Shown: positions 1 to 10,084 of the stretch, one piece after another | How positions within the stretch are numbered: the first letter of the stretch is position 1 | Layout of the letters: every line of letters starts with the position of its first letter | NCBI GenBank assembly: GCA_963774745.1 | Contig: CAVZGE010000011.1 | Coordinates: 62,001-126,000 of the forward strand | Origin: Prado023 sp963774745 | GTDB taxonomy: Bacteria; Actinomycetota; Actinomycetes; S36-B12; CAIYMF01 | Direction: 5' to 3' | DNA: 64,000 nt | Translations under genes and position numbers: made by a program | The notes under the pieces: generated by a model | The model's input: the letters and a program-made list of their open reading frames with translations, nothing else | Database searches by the model: none | Told to the model about the DNA's origin: nothing

Positions 1-2162
1 AGGTGCTCGAGCTGCACGAGCCGGCCCAGGTCGGCCTGCCGGGCGGCGGTCAGGAAGTACGGCACCCACCCGACGGTGCGGCTCTGCTGGCCGCTGATCC
101 GCAGCTGCGCGAACCGGTTGACGTCCTCCTGCGGGCCGTGGTCGGCGTCGTCGAAGGGGTAGTCGACCACGAGCTTCCAGCGGTCGCCCTCGGCGATCAG
201 GGTCGCGTCCGGCATCGCGGAGGCGTCGCGGATGTTGCCGAACACCACGTCGATCGTGCGCCTCGTGCCCCGCCACACCCGGTCGACGGTCAGCCCGGCG
301 AACGTCAGCTGGGTCGGCTCCGCCACGCCCAGCTCGGCGAACAGCAGCCGGCGCAGCAGCGTGCGCCGGGCGCCGGGGGTGTCCTCGGCCTCGACGTTGG
401 CCAGCACCGAGTCGTAGTCCACACCGGAGAGCTCGACCGAGATGACCGGGTCCACGCCGTCGGAGATGTGCAGCTCGCCGATCTGCTGGGCCCAGGCCCG
501 CACCGAGCCCAGGACCTGGGTGGCCTCCTCGCCCGGGATCCACGCCTGCACGGTGCCGTGGTTGAGGGCGGCGAGCCGGCCGGCGGTCAGCCGGGACAGG
601 GACTTCACCTCGGGCACGAGGGCGGCCACGATCAGGGTCTTGGCCAGCCGGGCGTCCTTGTGGAACCCATGGTCCGCGGTCAGCCCGTCGGCCGTGGCGA
701 GCCCGTGCGCGCCGAGCAGCACGGGGGTGAACCGCTGGACGTAGAGGGCGCGGGCGACGGCGAACATCGCCCGCATCTCCTCGCTCAACGGCTGCTCGCC
801 GGAGCCGATCATCGCGTCGTAGAGGTCCCCGACGCCGATGACCTCCTGGATGCGCCCGGACTCCCGGCGCGAGGACAGCAGGTGCGCCATCACCTTCAGC
901 GCGGTGCGCTCGCGCTGCAGCCGCCCGGACAGGGCGACCAGCACGTCGACCAGCGCGGGGCTGAACGGGTACACCTTCGCGAAGGAGGCCTCGTCCGAGC
1001 CGGCGTCGTCCTGGAGCAGCACGTCCCACGAGGCGGAGGCCTTCACCGCCGCCACGGCCTGCGCGACCACGGCCGCCGCCTCGGCGCTGACCGGGGTCAG
1101 CAGCCGCTTGTGCGCGACGTCCGGGAGGTTGGACGCCGACAGGTTGATCGTGTCGAAGCGGTCCTCCCAGTACTGGATGGTCTGGCCCACCTGGGCCCGC
1201 TGCACCCCGGCGGCCTTGTCGCCGATGAAGTCCGACAGCTCGCGCTGGCGGGCCACGAACGACACCATCGGCACCGCCCGCTGGCCGACGCCGGACTCCA
1301 CCAGCTTGGCCACCTTCGAGGCCTCGCTGGACACGAACGCCGCGTCCGAGGCGTGCGAGGCCAGCCACAGCACGAGCTCGTCGAGGAACAGCACCAGGCC
1401 CTCGTAGCCGAGGTCCTTGGTCGTGCGGGTCATCACCGCCAGGCCGTCGGCGATGTCCAGCCACTCGCCGGCCGCGGCGTACCCGGTGAACATGGTGGCC
1501 ACCAGGTCCGCGGCCAGCCGGGCGCGGTCCTCGTCCGCCGGCCCCGCCGCAGCCGCCCGGTCGTAGGACTCGGGGGTCCACGCCGACCCGTACGCGCCCC
1601 ACCCGCCGGGCGACTTGCCCGCGTTCAGGGCGGCGAAGAACGCCGGCTCGTCCACCGCGCGCCGGCCGGCGGCATCCGCGAACAGCCGGTCGGACTTGTG
1701 CAGCATGGGTGCGGTGACGTCCGGGTGGATCGCAGCGATCCGCCGCGCGAACCCGGAGAACACCGCCTCCTCCAGGGACTTCGCCCCGATCAGGTGGTAC
1801 TCGGCGGTCAGCAGCTTCCGGCCCAGCACGTCGGAGTGCTTGGCGACCACCGCCTGCAGCCCGGGCACGGCACGGGCCCCGGAGTCGCCGCGCAGCATGA
1901 GGTCCAGGACCGCCATGAAGTGCGACTTGCCCGAGCCGAACGACCCGTGCAGGAACACCCCCTGCGCCGTGCCCCGGACCAGCGCGGCACCCACGTACCC
2001 GAGGGCGTCGTCGAAGGAGCGCGCCAGCGACTCGGTGGCCACGTAGTCCGCGACCGTCTGCGCGGCGTGGTCGACGCCGGTGTGCAGCTGCAGCACGAAG
2101 TCCGAGGCCGCCACCACCTCCGGGATGTCGAAGACCTCCCGCAGCAGCGAGTTCGGTTGCAT
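1..2162 (-). CDS. pglY: PglY, BREX type 2 P-loop ATPase (3' end outside window)
   Basis: This is the first 720 codons of a large ATPase that runs off the left edge; the family is usually about 1,200 residues. The frame is open throughout. It begins MQPNSLLREVF at an ATG, and a Walker A motif GSFGSGKS lies at residues 73-80, followed by HFMA. That spacing and the SGKSHF extension are typical of the PglY/BrxC ATPases of BREX defence systems. In Streptomyces coelicolor, PglY is needed with PglW, PglX and PglZ for phage growth limitation. PglW and PglX homologues lie on the same strand upstream, which supports the call. The next gene, expected to be pglZ, would lie to the left of the window. Identification as PglY rather than type 1 BrxC rests on the company of PglW. 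Confidence 0.88.
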   Translation of the reverse strand, partial: MQPNSLLREVFDIPEVVAASDFVLQLHTGVDHAAQTVADYVATESLARSFDDALGYVGAALVRGTAQGVFLHGSFGSGKSHFMAVLDLMLRGDSGARAVPGLQAVVAKHSDVLGRKLLTAEYHLIGAKSLEEAVFSGFARRIAAIHPDVTAPMLHKSDRLFADAAGRRAVDEPAFFAALNAGKSPGGWGAYGSAWTPESYDRAAAAGPADEDRARLAADLVATMFTGYAAAGEWLDIADGLAVMTRTTKDLGYEGLVLFLDELVLWLASHASDAAFVSSEASKVAKLVESGVGQRAVPMVSFVARQRELSDFIGDKAAGVQRAQVGQTIQYWEDRFDTINLSASNLPDVAHKRLLTPVSAEAAAVVAQAVAAVKASASWDVLLQDDAGSDEASFAKVYPFSPALVDVLVALSGRLQRERTALKVMAHLLSSRRESGRIQEVIGVGDLYDAMIGSGEQPLSEEMRAMFAVARALYVQRFTPVLLGAHGLATADGLTADHGFHKDARLAKTLIVAALVPEVKSLSRLTAGRLAALNHGTVQAWIPGEEATQVLGSVRAWAQQIGELHISDGVDPVISVELSGVDYDSVLANVEAEDTPGARRTLLRRLLFAELGVAEPTQLTFAGLTVDRVWRGTRRTIDVVFGNIRDASAMPDATLIAEGDRWKLVVDYPFDDADHGPQEDVNRFAQLRISGQQSRTVGWVPYFLTAARQADLGRLVQLEH

Positions 2163-2242
2163 CAGCGCTCCCCCTCCCACGACCAGTCGAACGCGCCCAT
2201 CATGACGGATCGGTCCGACACGACGTCGGCGCAGCGCGCAGC

Positions 2243-3418
2243 TCACGCCTCGGCGTCCTGCCGCCGGACGAACTCGGCCATCGCGGGCACCGTGTAGGCG
2301 ACCATGCCGTGGTCCGGTGAGTAGATCAGGCCCTTGCTGATCAGGTTGGCCCGGGTCGGCCCGAGCGAGGTGATCCGCTTGTTCAGCCGCGCCGCCACCT
2401 CGCCGGTGGGGCTGCCGGCGTCGCCGTCGACGGCCATCGCGCGCAGGTACTCCCGCTCGGCGGGGGTCGCCCGGTCCCAGCGCGCCCGGAAGAACCCGCT
2501 GTCGAGGGCCAGGCGGCCCATGGCCACGCCGACCCGCGCGTCGGACAGCGTGATCAGCGGGCCGTCCGCTGCGTTCCAGGTGTCCTGCCCGAACTGCTGC
2601 AGGAAGTAGGGGTAGCCGCGCGACTCGCGCACGGCGAGCTCCACGGCCGCGTCCTGCCACGTCACGCCCTCCCGGCGCGCCGGCTCGATGAGCGCGTCGA
2701 GCGCAGCGGCCCGGTCGAGCTCCTCGACGCGGTGGAACCGGAACAGCCGCTCGGAGTAGGACTTCGCCTCGGCCAGGCGCCGCGGCAGGCTCGGCAGGCC
2801 GGCCAGCGCGACGACCAGCCGATCCCCCCGCTGGTTGGCCGCGTGCACGATGGAGCACAGTGCGATCAGCTCCTCGGCCGGCAGGTCCTGCGCCTCGTCG
2901 ACCAGCACCGCGACCCCCACGCCCTGGTCCTCAGCCGCCCCGGCGAGGTCGCGCAGCAGCTTGCCGAGGTCGGACTCGAACGCGCCGGTGTCCGCGCCGC
3001 CGCCCGGCGCTCCCTCGAGGTCGAGGCCGAAGCTCCACCGGCCGGCGGAGTCGTAGGAGGCCTTGAAGCTCAGGGCCGTCCGCAGCGCCTTGAGCACGCG
3101 GGTGCCGACACCGGGGCGGGCGAGGTCCACCAGGTTGTCGTGGAACCCCTCGCCGATCATCGCGCGCATGGTCTGCCCGGAGCGGGCCTCCACCTGCGTC
3201 ACCAGCCACGAGCGATCGCGGGCCAGGTGGGCGAACCGGGAGAGCAGCACGGTCTTGCCGACGCCGCGCAACCCGTAGAGCACGACGGACTGCGCGTCGC
3301 GGCCGGCCTCGACGCGCTGCAGTCCGATCTCCCACGCGGAGAGCGGCTCACCGCGGCCGACGAGGGCCGCAGGGGGTCGGCCGGCACCGGGTGCGTAGGG
3401 GTTGCTGACGGGATCCAT
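2243..3418 (-). CDS. ORC1/Cdc6-like AAA+ ATPase within the BREX locus
   Basis: The product is 391 residues. It opens with MDPVSNPYAPGAG, a start typical of a stand-alone actinobacterial ATP-binding family. Walker A is GLRGVGKT at residues 49-56, and the segment VAVLVDEAQDL is a Walker B. The C-terminal third (after about residue 300) looks like a winged-helix, ending near residue 385. The gene is 80 bp upstream of pglY on the same strand and may be cotranscribed with it. I do not call it BrxD, because BrxD proteins carry a different P-loop context (a GEYGSGKTFF-like motif) and a different N-terminus. Its role is unknown; a switch or sensor ATPase is a guess from the fold. Confidence 0.82.
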   Translation of the reverse strand: MDPVSNPYAPGAGRPPAALVGRGEPLSAWEIGLQRVEAGRDAQSVVLYGLRGVGKTVLLSRFAHLARDRSWLVTQVEARSGQTMRAMIGEGFHDNLVDLARPGVGTRVLKALRTALSFKASYDSAGRWSFGLDLEGAPGGGADTGAFESDLGKLLRDLAGAAEDQGVGVAVLVDEAQDLPAEELIALCSIVHAANQRGDRLVVALAGLPSLPRRLAEAKSYSERLFRFHRVEELDRAAALDALIEPARREGVTWQDAAVELAVRESRGYPYFLQQFGQDTWNAADGPLITLSDARVGVAMGRLALDSGFFRARWDRATPAEREYLRAMAVDGDAGSPTGEVAARLNKRITSLGPTRANLISKGLIYSPDHGMVAYTVPAMAEFVRRQDAEA

Positions 3419-3546
3419 CCGCCTGAGTGTAGGGAACTATCGGGCCGTATAGCAACACGCAATAGGGGCGCATAAGCCACTGCATCCGTGCTCGCCGGCG
3501 GGTGCGCTCGGGGTCCGGGCGGTGTCCACCGACACCCGGGTCGGGG

Positions 3547-3575
3547 TTGTTGGTGTCGGTCGCCCCTGATAGGAT
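3547..3575 (+). promoter_or_regulatory. Candidate promoter of the HNH endonuclease gene
   Basis: A -35-like TTGTTG (3547-3552) is separated by 17 bp from a -10-like TAGGAT (3570-3575). The start codon at 3608 lies 32 bp further on. The -10 element runs directly into the LexA box, so repressor binding would block polymerase. This is an inference from spacing only. Confidence 0.5.
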
Positions 3576-3592
3576 TCGAACATCAGTTCGAA
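3575..3592. promoter_or_regulatory. LexA (SOS) box upstream of the HNH endonuclease gene
   Basis: TCGAAC-ATCA-GTTCGA at 3576-3591 is a perfect match to the actinobacterial LexA consensus TCGAAC(N4)GTTCGA. The flanking T and A extend the palindrome to 18 bp. It overlaps the candidate -10 element and ends 16 bp before the GTG start of the HNH gene. The divergent ATPase gene starts 157 bp away on the other side. DNA damage would be expected to induce the HNH gene. Confidence 0.85.
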
Positions 3593-3607
3593 CGGGGGGT
3601 GGGGGTT

Positions 3608-5129
3608 GTGACGAGCACGATCGTCGACCAGCAGGTGGTGGTCGACCGGCGGGCGGTGGCCGCGGTTCCGGCCGCGTCGGAGGAGGTGGTGGCGCTCTGG
3701 GAGCGGGCCACGTCGTGCGCGGTCGGGGACCTGCCCGCGATGGGCCTGCTCGCCGGGGACCGCCCCTGCGCTGATGTGGAGGTGCTGGCTGGGGCGTTCG
3801 CCGTGGTCGAGTACGAGCTGGCCCGCCGGATGCACGCCGCCACCACCGCCGGCAGCCTGCCGTTGGTCGGCCCCGGGGCGGTCCTGGCCGCCCGCGGCTG
3901 GCACCACCCACAGGCCCGCCGGCTGGCCCGCACCGGGGCCCTCGCCGCCGGGCACCCGGCCCTGGCCGGTGCGTGGGCCGCCGGGATCATCACCTCCGAA
4001 CACGTCGACGCCCTCGCCCGCAACACCGGCCCACTCACCGACCGACCAGCTGGCGGCGGTGATCACCACCCTGGAACCCCGGTGGGGGCAGTGGTCCCCG
4101 CCGATGATCACCCGGTTCGTCCTCAGCGCCATCCGCCTGCTGCACCCACCCACCGACGACCCCACCCGCGATGAGGCCGACGCGCACAGCACCCGGGACC
4201 TGTCCTTCGCCCTACTCGGCGACACCGTCATCCTCTCCGGCACCCTGCCCCGCCTCGAAGGCGAAGCCGTGATCGCCGCCATCGACGCCCTGGCCGAACG
4301 ACTCCGCTCCACCGCCGACCACACCCCCGCCGGAGCACGACGCGCCGACGCCCTGATCGAGCTGGTCAACACCGCCGCCACCGCGGGCGCGCTTCCCACC
4401 CGCGGCGGGCTGCCCGTGGCCCTCACCGTCACCCTCGAACACACCCAGCACGGGGACCCCGTCTGGACCACCAGCCGCGGCCACCTGCTCACCCCCGCCG
4501 AACAACGCTTCACCGCCTGCGACCCCACCATCACCCCCATCGCGATCACCACCCCCGGACGGCGACCCGACCACGAACCGGCCGACCTCGCCGCACGCTG
4601 CCCGGACACCCCCGAGGACCTCTACGGCCCCGAGAACACCGGGCCCACGGCCGGCGGAACGCCCACGGCCGGCGCGGGATCCACCATCGGCGCGGGATCC
4701 ACGCCCACGACAGAGCCCACCGCCGCGGACCGGATCGCGGCCCTGGCCGCGCTGCTGTTCGACGGGCCGCGGATCCCGCTGGCCGTCGGACGCACCTCCC
4801 GGACCGCCACCCCCGCCCAGCGCAAGGCCCTGGCGGCCCGCGATGGCGGATGCATCATTCCCGGATGCATGATCCCGGCCGAGAACTGCCAGTCCCACCA
4901 CGTGCAGGACTGGGCCGCAGACGGCCCGTCGGACATCGACAACCTGGCCTTGTTGTGCTGGACGCACCACCGCCAGGTCGATCTCGACATGTGGAGGATC
5001 GAGCCCGCCCAACCCGGGGTGGCCGTCGCGGAACCACCCCCCGGGGCACCCCCAGGAACACCCTGGCCCGGCAACAACGGATCGCCCTGGACCATCCGCA
5101 CCCAACACCGCACCCGCTGGCGACTGTGA
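3608..5129 (+). CDS. DUF222/HNH endonuclease (13E12-type), one frameshift
   Basis: The gene starts at a GTG in VTSTIVDQQVVV and stays in that frame to about 4040. The homologous reading then continues in the next frame (TDQLAAVITTLEP) to a stop at 5127-5129, giving about 507 residues, normal for the family. The N-terminal 300 residues are the DUF222 helical region. The C-terminal HNH domain shows CIIPGCMIPAENCQSHH followed by LALLCWTHH, the paired cysteines and histidines of the nuclease. A low-complexity Gly/Thr/Pro linker (about 4640-4720) precedes it. Such genes are multicopy in actinobacteria and related to the mycobacterial 13E12 repeat family, some members of which have LexA boxes. Its place inside a BREX locus suggests an insertion. 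The single frame change may be a sequence error. Confidence 0.85.
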
Positions 5130-5217
5130 GCGTCACAGTCCCGTAGCTGCCAGTCCCCTCCCGTTGCGGCGGCGTCCCCGCACGGGCGCCGACGGCCGCC
5201 CGGGTGCACGTCAGGGC

Positions 5218-6220
5218 CTACAGCCCGCTGGTGCCGCTGCCGCTTCCGGCTGCCTGGACGAGCCTCTCGGTGGCGGCGTAGCGCTGCCCCATGGTGAACG
5301 CGACGCGCTTGCCGGACTTGCCCGTCAGGTCGTTGGGGATCGCGGCCGGCAGGCAGAGGGTCTCCGACTCATCGGGCAACGAGAGCAGGAACACCTTGTT
5401 GGTCTGGCCGTGCCGTTCCGGCCGTGACACCAGGATCCCCCTCAGCCGTTCCGCCAGGGACCGACCCACCGGGCCTCCGTCGGCTTCGAGGGCGTCGATC
5501 CCCTGCTCGGTCATCTCGACGTCGTCGACGACGTGCTGGATCCGGGGCACCTGCGTCTTGATCTCCTGCTCGGCGTAGAAGGCCAGGTGCGTCAGGCCCT
5601 CCTTGAAGGGACGGCCCGCCTGGCAGAGGTAGACCCCGTGCTCCAGGTACTGCGGGTAGGCACTATCTCGCGGCCACCACGACGACGTCGTCCGAGCTGA
5701 GCAGGCCCTCGTCCTCGAACATGGCGATGAGCTCCCGGATCAGCAGGGAAACCACCTCCGAGGGCCGGTTCGCGTCCTCGAGGAGCTCCCCGAACGCTGA
5801 GGCCAGCGACGCGAACGAGATCCATCGGACCCGCCCGTCGGCCAGCTCGCTGAGGTACCGGGGCTCGTCCACGTCGGGCGTCAGGACGATCAGCCAGTCG
5901 TTCTCCCGCTCCGTACGCAGGTTCGTCAGGTGCTCGACGAGTTGCCCGCGGGCGTGGCTGTGCTCGTAGGCGTGGCGGACGGTCTTGGTCTCCAGCCACA
6001 GCGAGAAGTCGGCCCGGATGCACCCATCGGGCACGGACCGACCCCGGCCCGGGGGCTGCAGCTCGAACCGGACCAGCTCGAGCAGCGCACTCTCGCCGCC
6101 GGCTGCGTTCAGGACGCGTTCGACCGACTCCAGGTCAAGTCGTTCCAGGACGGCCATGAGGCTGCCGGTGACCCTGTTCTCGCCCTGGCGGTAGCCGGAG
6201 AAGAGGTTCGTTCGGGGCAT
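5218..6220 (-). CDS. Putative PD-(D/E)XK nuclease-like protein, one frameshift
   Basis: The ATG at 6220 gives MPRTNLFSGYRQGENRVTGSL. The first 185 residues end at a stop near 5663, but the next frame continues directly with SAYPQYLEHGVYLCQ and runs to 5218. A single-base change near 5665 therefore splits one protein of about 334 residues. The segment CIRADFSLWLETKT contains an Asp followed seven residues later by E-x-K, the spacing of a PD-(D/E)XK active site. The gene lies 52 bp downstream of pglX on the same strand, so the two may be cotranscribed. No exact family name is recognised. The nuclease assignment comes from the motif and context only, and a structural role cannot be excluded. Confidence 0.55.
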
Positions 6221-6272
6221 GTTCCGCAGCCTACGACGGCCGGAACCGGCACGCCGCTGCCAGTGGGCCCGG

Positions 6273-9200
6273 CTACTGGTTGCGACCCGCCCGCCTCCCC
6301 CGCACGGGCGCTGGCGGCCGCCACCGGGTGACGTCGGCGCGGGTCAGTCCGACTCCGGCCAGGCGCTGGTCGAGCAGCCCGCGGATCGCCTGCGCGGGGC
6401 TGGCCTGGAACCCGGGCACCGGCTCGTCGTGCCACTGGAACAGCCACGGCTCCAGCTCGACCAGCCCGGCCAGCAGCGGCGTGATCCGGTCCGCGCCCCA
6501 GCCCTCGGCGTTGACCCGCTCCACGATCAACCGGGCCAGCGCCCGCGCCTGCTCCGCGTGGTCCCACCCGGCCCAGCCGATCACCAGGCTGCCATCCCCC
6601 GACGGCTCCGCCCCCGGGTAGGAGACGAACCGCTCCTTGGGCACGTCCAGCTTCCCGCGGGCCTGCCAGTACGAGGCCCTCGTGAAGTCCTTGTTCGTGT
6701 ACTTCGGCGGGACCGGGATCGCGACCTTCTCCCCCGCGTCCTCCCGACGCTGCAGCGCCCACACGTTCTCCCACTCCGCCCGCTTGCGCAGCCCGGAGTC
6801 GGTGTAGCGCAGCGCCGCCAGGTACGGGACGCACCTGTCCGCGACCAGCTTGCCGACGAGTGCGGCCAGGTTCGGGTCCTGCTCCCCGGTCAGCACCCGG
6901 GCCGCCTCCACCAGGTCCGCGTCGTGACGGACGGCGGCCGCGAGCTGCGCCGTCGACAGCACCCGCGGACCGCTCGCGTCGGACCACAGCGACGGCTCCT
7001 CCAACCGGTCGAGGATCCACTCGGAGACCGCCCGGGTCTCCATCACCTCCCACGACTCCGACGCCCACCGCCGCTTGAACTCCGGCCGCTCCAGCAGCCG
7101 GATCGCCGGGTTGGACGCGATCACGTCGAGGCGTCGCTGGACGGTAGCCCGGTAGTCGGCGGGCCAGTGGGCGGGGATCTCGGTGATCGGGACGCGACCC
7201 GTGCCGGTGTGAACCACGCCGTGTGACTCGTCGCCGGCCGCGACCCGCCGGGCCAGCACGATCTCGAACGCCCGCTCCCCCAGCGCGATGCCCGGCACCT
7301 CGCCCGCGATGGGTCAGGTCCTCGTCGATCAGGCCGTAGAGCCGGTAGACCTCCCAGTCGAGCTCCTCCTGCGCGGCGATCATCTCGGCGCGGATCCGCA
7401 GGTACTCGGCCCGGGCTGCGTCGAGAGCGGCACGGGACGGGGCACCCGCGGCGCACACCGCGGCTGGCGATCGACGCGGCCAACTGCTGGGCCAGGGAGT
7501 CCAGCCGGCGGCCCCACTCCAGGGGCAGCGCCGCGGGCAGCGGGAACTCCTCCAACTTCGTGCCCGTGAACTCGTAACCGTCGCTCCCAGGCTCATCTGC
7601 GATCCCGCCGCCGCATGCCCCACCGTCCGCCCTTGTTGTGGCAGACCTGCTTGAGCCAGAAGCAGGCCGTCGACGAGTTCAGCACCCCCAGCAACCCCAG
7701 GTGATCGTCCTCACTCGCCCCCGCCGGCAACTTGATCACCGGCGCGGACTGCTTGAACACCTTCCCACCCCGGTCCAGCACGAAGTGGTTGTGCGTCGCC
7801 ACCTCCGCAAACGCGATCGACAACGGCGTCCGGAGCTTGCGACGCGATCATGCTGCCGACTCCGACCAACGCAGCCCTCCTCCGTCGTAGCGCCTGCCGA
7901 ACGTGGCGCTGTTCGCGAGGTGACGTCTCGCAGGGCCACATCCAGCGGCATCGCGCTCGGCATGCTCGACGGCACTGTCCGCGAGATCGGTCGTCGTATG
8001 CAGAAGACGCAGTCGGCTGCCTGCCGATCTGCGAAGTCCCGGACGACCTCGCCGACGACCATCGTCGGCACCAGTCGGCGTCAACGCCCGTAGTCGCTGA
8101 ATGCGCCCGCGTCCGGCGAGGAAGACGTCGTCCTCCAGCGTGACGCTGGTGATGCCCGACGTAGCCGGTCGCTGACCACGCCCGCAGACCGCGCGGAGCT
8201 GGCATCCATCGGCTCCTTGACGTCGCCGGCACCACCACCAGCTGAGCGACCACGGGTGGGTCTTGAGGACGGTCCGGTCGAGGTCCGTGATCGGTGACGT
8301 ACTCGCCGTCGAATCCGGGTTCGTCGATGTGGTCGACGATCTCGGTCCAGACCAGTCCCTTGGCGGGGTTGTCCGGCTGGCCGGGTTCACCGCGCACGCC
8401 GAGCACGGCGCGCACGGTCGGCGCCGACCGGGTCGGCGGCGACGTCCGACGAGGATGACGGTCGGGGTGCCGTGGCCGGGGATGTAGGCGCCGGAGGTGT
8501 CGATCACGTCGAGCAGGTCCACCGGGTTCGAGCGGGTCCGCCCCCGACAGCAGGCCCTCGATGATCTTCGTGCCGAACTCGCGCTTCATGAACGAGTTGG
8601 ACGTGATCTGCCCGACGAAGCCAGCTGGCAGCGTCGGCGCGTCGCCGCGGATCGCGAGCTGGAAGAACAGCTCCATGAACGGCACCGACAGCGCGTACTT
8701 GCCCGTTGGCAGGTGCTGTAGACCGCGCCGGTACGCCTCGTTGAGGGCCTTGTCCTTGACCGTGATGTACGGCGGGTTGCCCACGACCACGTGGTACCGG
8801 CCGGCTTCGAGGATGCCGGGGTGCTCGTGGATGTCCTCGTTGCGGTAGTGGAAGGTGGCCGCCCCGGTGTCGTCGAACAGGGCGCCCTGGGCGACCCCGC
8901 CGAGCAGGGAGTCCCCGACCGCCAGGTGCAGGTCGTACGTCGGGCGCGTCCGCCAGCCGCGTGTACCCGGCCGCGCGCAGGGCGGCGACCACCAGGCGGA
9001 AGCGGGCGATCGCCACCGCGAACGGGTTGATGTCCACGCCGTGCACCGAGTCCAGCGCGCGGCGCACGTGCTCCCCCGCCGGGGCGCCCGGCTCGCGCTC
9101 CCGCCACGCGGCCAGCAGCCGGTCGAACGCGCCGAGCAGGAAGTGCCCGGACCCGCACGTCGGGTCGATCAGCCGCAGCCCGGGCAGCCCGAACTCGGCC

Positions 9201-9922
9201 AGTGCCGGGGTCAGGGTGCGGTCGAGGATGAACTCCTCGACGAAGGTCGGGGTCTGCAGCAGGGCGAACTTCTTCTTCGCCAGCTCGGAGAGGTCCTGGT
9301 ACAGGTCGCCGAGGAACCGGGTGTCCAGGGTTGAGCTGTCCAGGGCGCGCAGGGGCTGACCGTCCGGGCCGGTCTGGCGCCAGTACCCCAGGATCTCCCG
9401 GCACGTGTCGTCACCGAGCGGCACCGACCACACCAGCGAGTGCTCGCGGTCCAGCACCCCGCCCGTGGCCGGCAGGTCGGCGAGGTGCCCGAACGCCTCC
9501 CGCAGCCAGTCGGCGGTGCCGCGGCGCGGGTCGGCGGCGTAGAACGCGGACTCCGCATCCACCGCCAACCGCAGACCCTCGCCCCGGCCGGCGATCCAGC
9601 GCCCGGCGACCAGGTCGTTGTCCTCGGCGAACCGGACGAACACCGCCGCCAGCACCCACGCGACCGCGCCCTGGGCGATCTCCCCGTCCCGCCACTCCGA
9701 CCACGACAACCCCGTCCGCCCGGCAGCGAACGCCGTGTCGTACTCGTGACGCAACAGCATCGCCCACGCGTCGGCAGGCGTCCGGGGAGCGAACTCCCAC
9801 TCCAGGTCGTCGGGATTCCAGTCCTTTGTGACGGCGCCCGGCCCAAGCTCCGACCGCGCCCGCAGATCAGCCTCCGCAGCGGCCACCTGCTTGCGCAGGT
9901 CGGCAGTCAGTTCCGCGCCCAT
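6273..9922 (-). pseudogene. pglX: PglX, BREX type 2 adenine-specific DNA methyltransferase, broken by many frame changes
   Basis: Homology to PglX runs from MGAELTADLRKQ (ATG at 9922) to GRRAGRNQ (stop at 6273), about 1,216 codons, which is normal length. The reading jumps frame repeatedly. The first 325 residues are intact and hold motif I DPTCGSGHFLLG (253-264) and GVDINPFAVA. A jump in a GGG run near 8942 leads to the NPPYIT catalytic motif (about 8770), and another near 8523 leads to VIDTSGAYIPGHGTPTVIL. Between about 8450 and 7830 the frame changes every 60-150 bp. Conserved blocks such as THNHFVLDRGGKVFKQ and EFTGTKLEEFPLP follow, with further jumps near 7600, 7455 and 7305. The last 340 codons are intact. 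PglX would methylate host DNA or act on phage DNA. As read, no full protein can be made. Confidence 0.9.
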
Positions 9923-10084
9923 GGTTCTCCCCGCTCGTCAGCCAACGCCTCTGGCGGGCAGTCCCACGAAGGCGCCCGCCGCCCACGCCACAGTATCCAC
10001 ACCACGTGGCTCAGTGGCCCATGTACGCAGCCCGCCCCCCGGCGCGACCCTGCGGTGTCCGCCCCAGCAAGTAGGGTCCTTCGC

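Noticed and set aside
3..2297. A 764-codon open frame on the plus strand at the left edge
   Set aside because: It is the mirror of pglY; the minus strand carries the P-loop and reads as a normal protein.
2243..3418. Calling the ATPase BrxD
   Set aside because: The N-terminus and P-loop context differ from BrxD and match a stand-alone actinobacterial ATPase family.
8900..8960. Phase-variable G tract explaining the pglX break
   Set aside because: The runs at the two best-defined sites are only three to four bases, and more than ten separate shifts would have to be corrected together.
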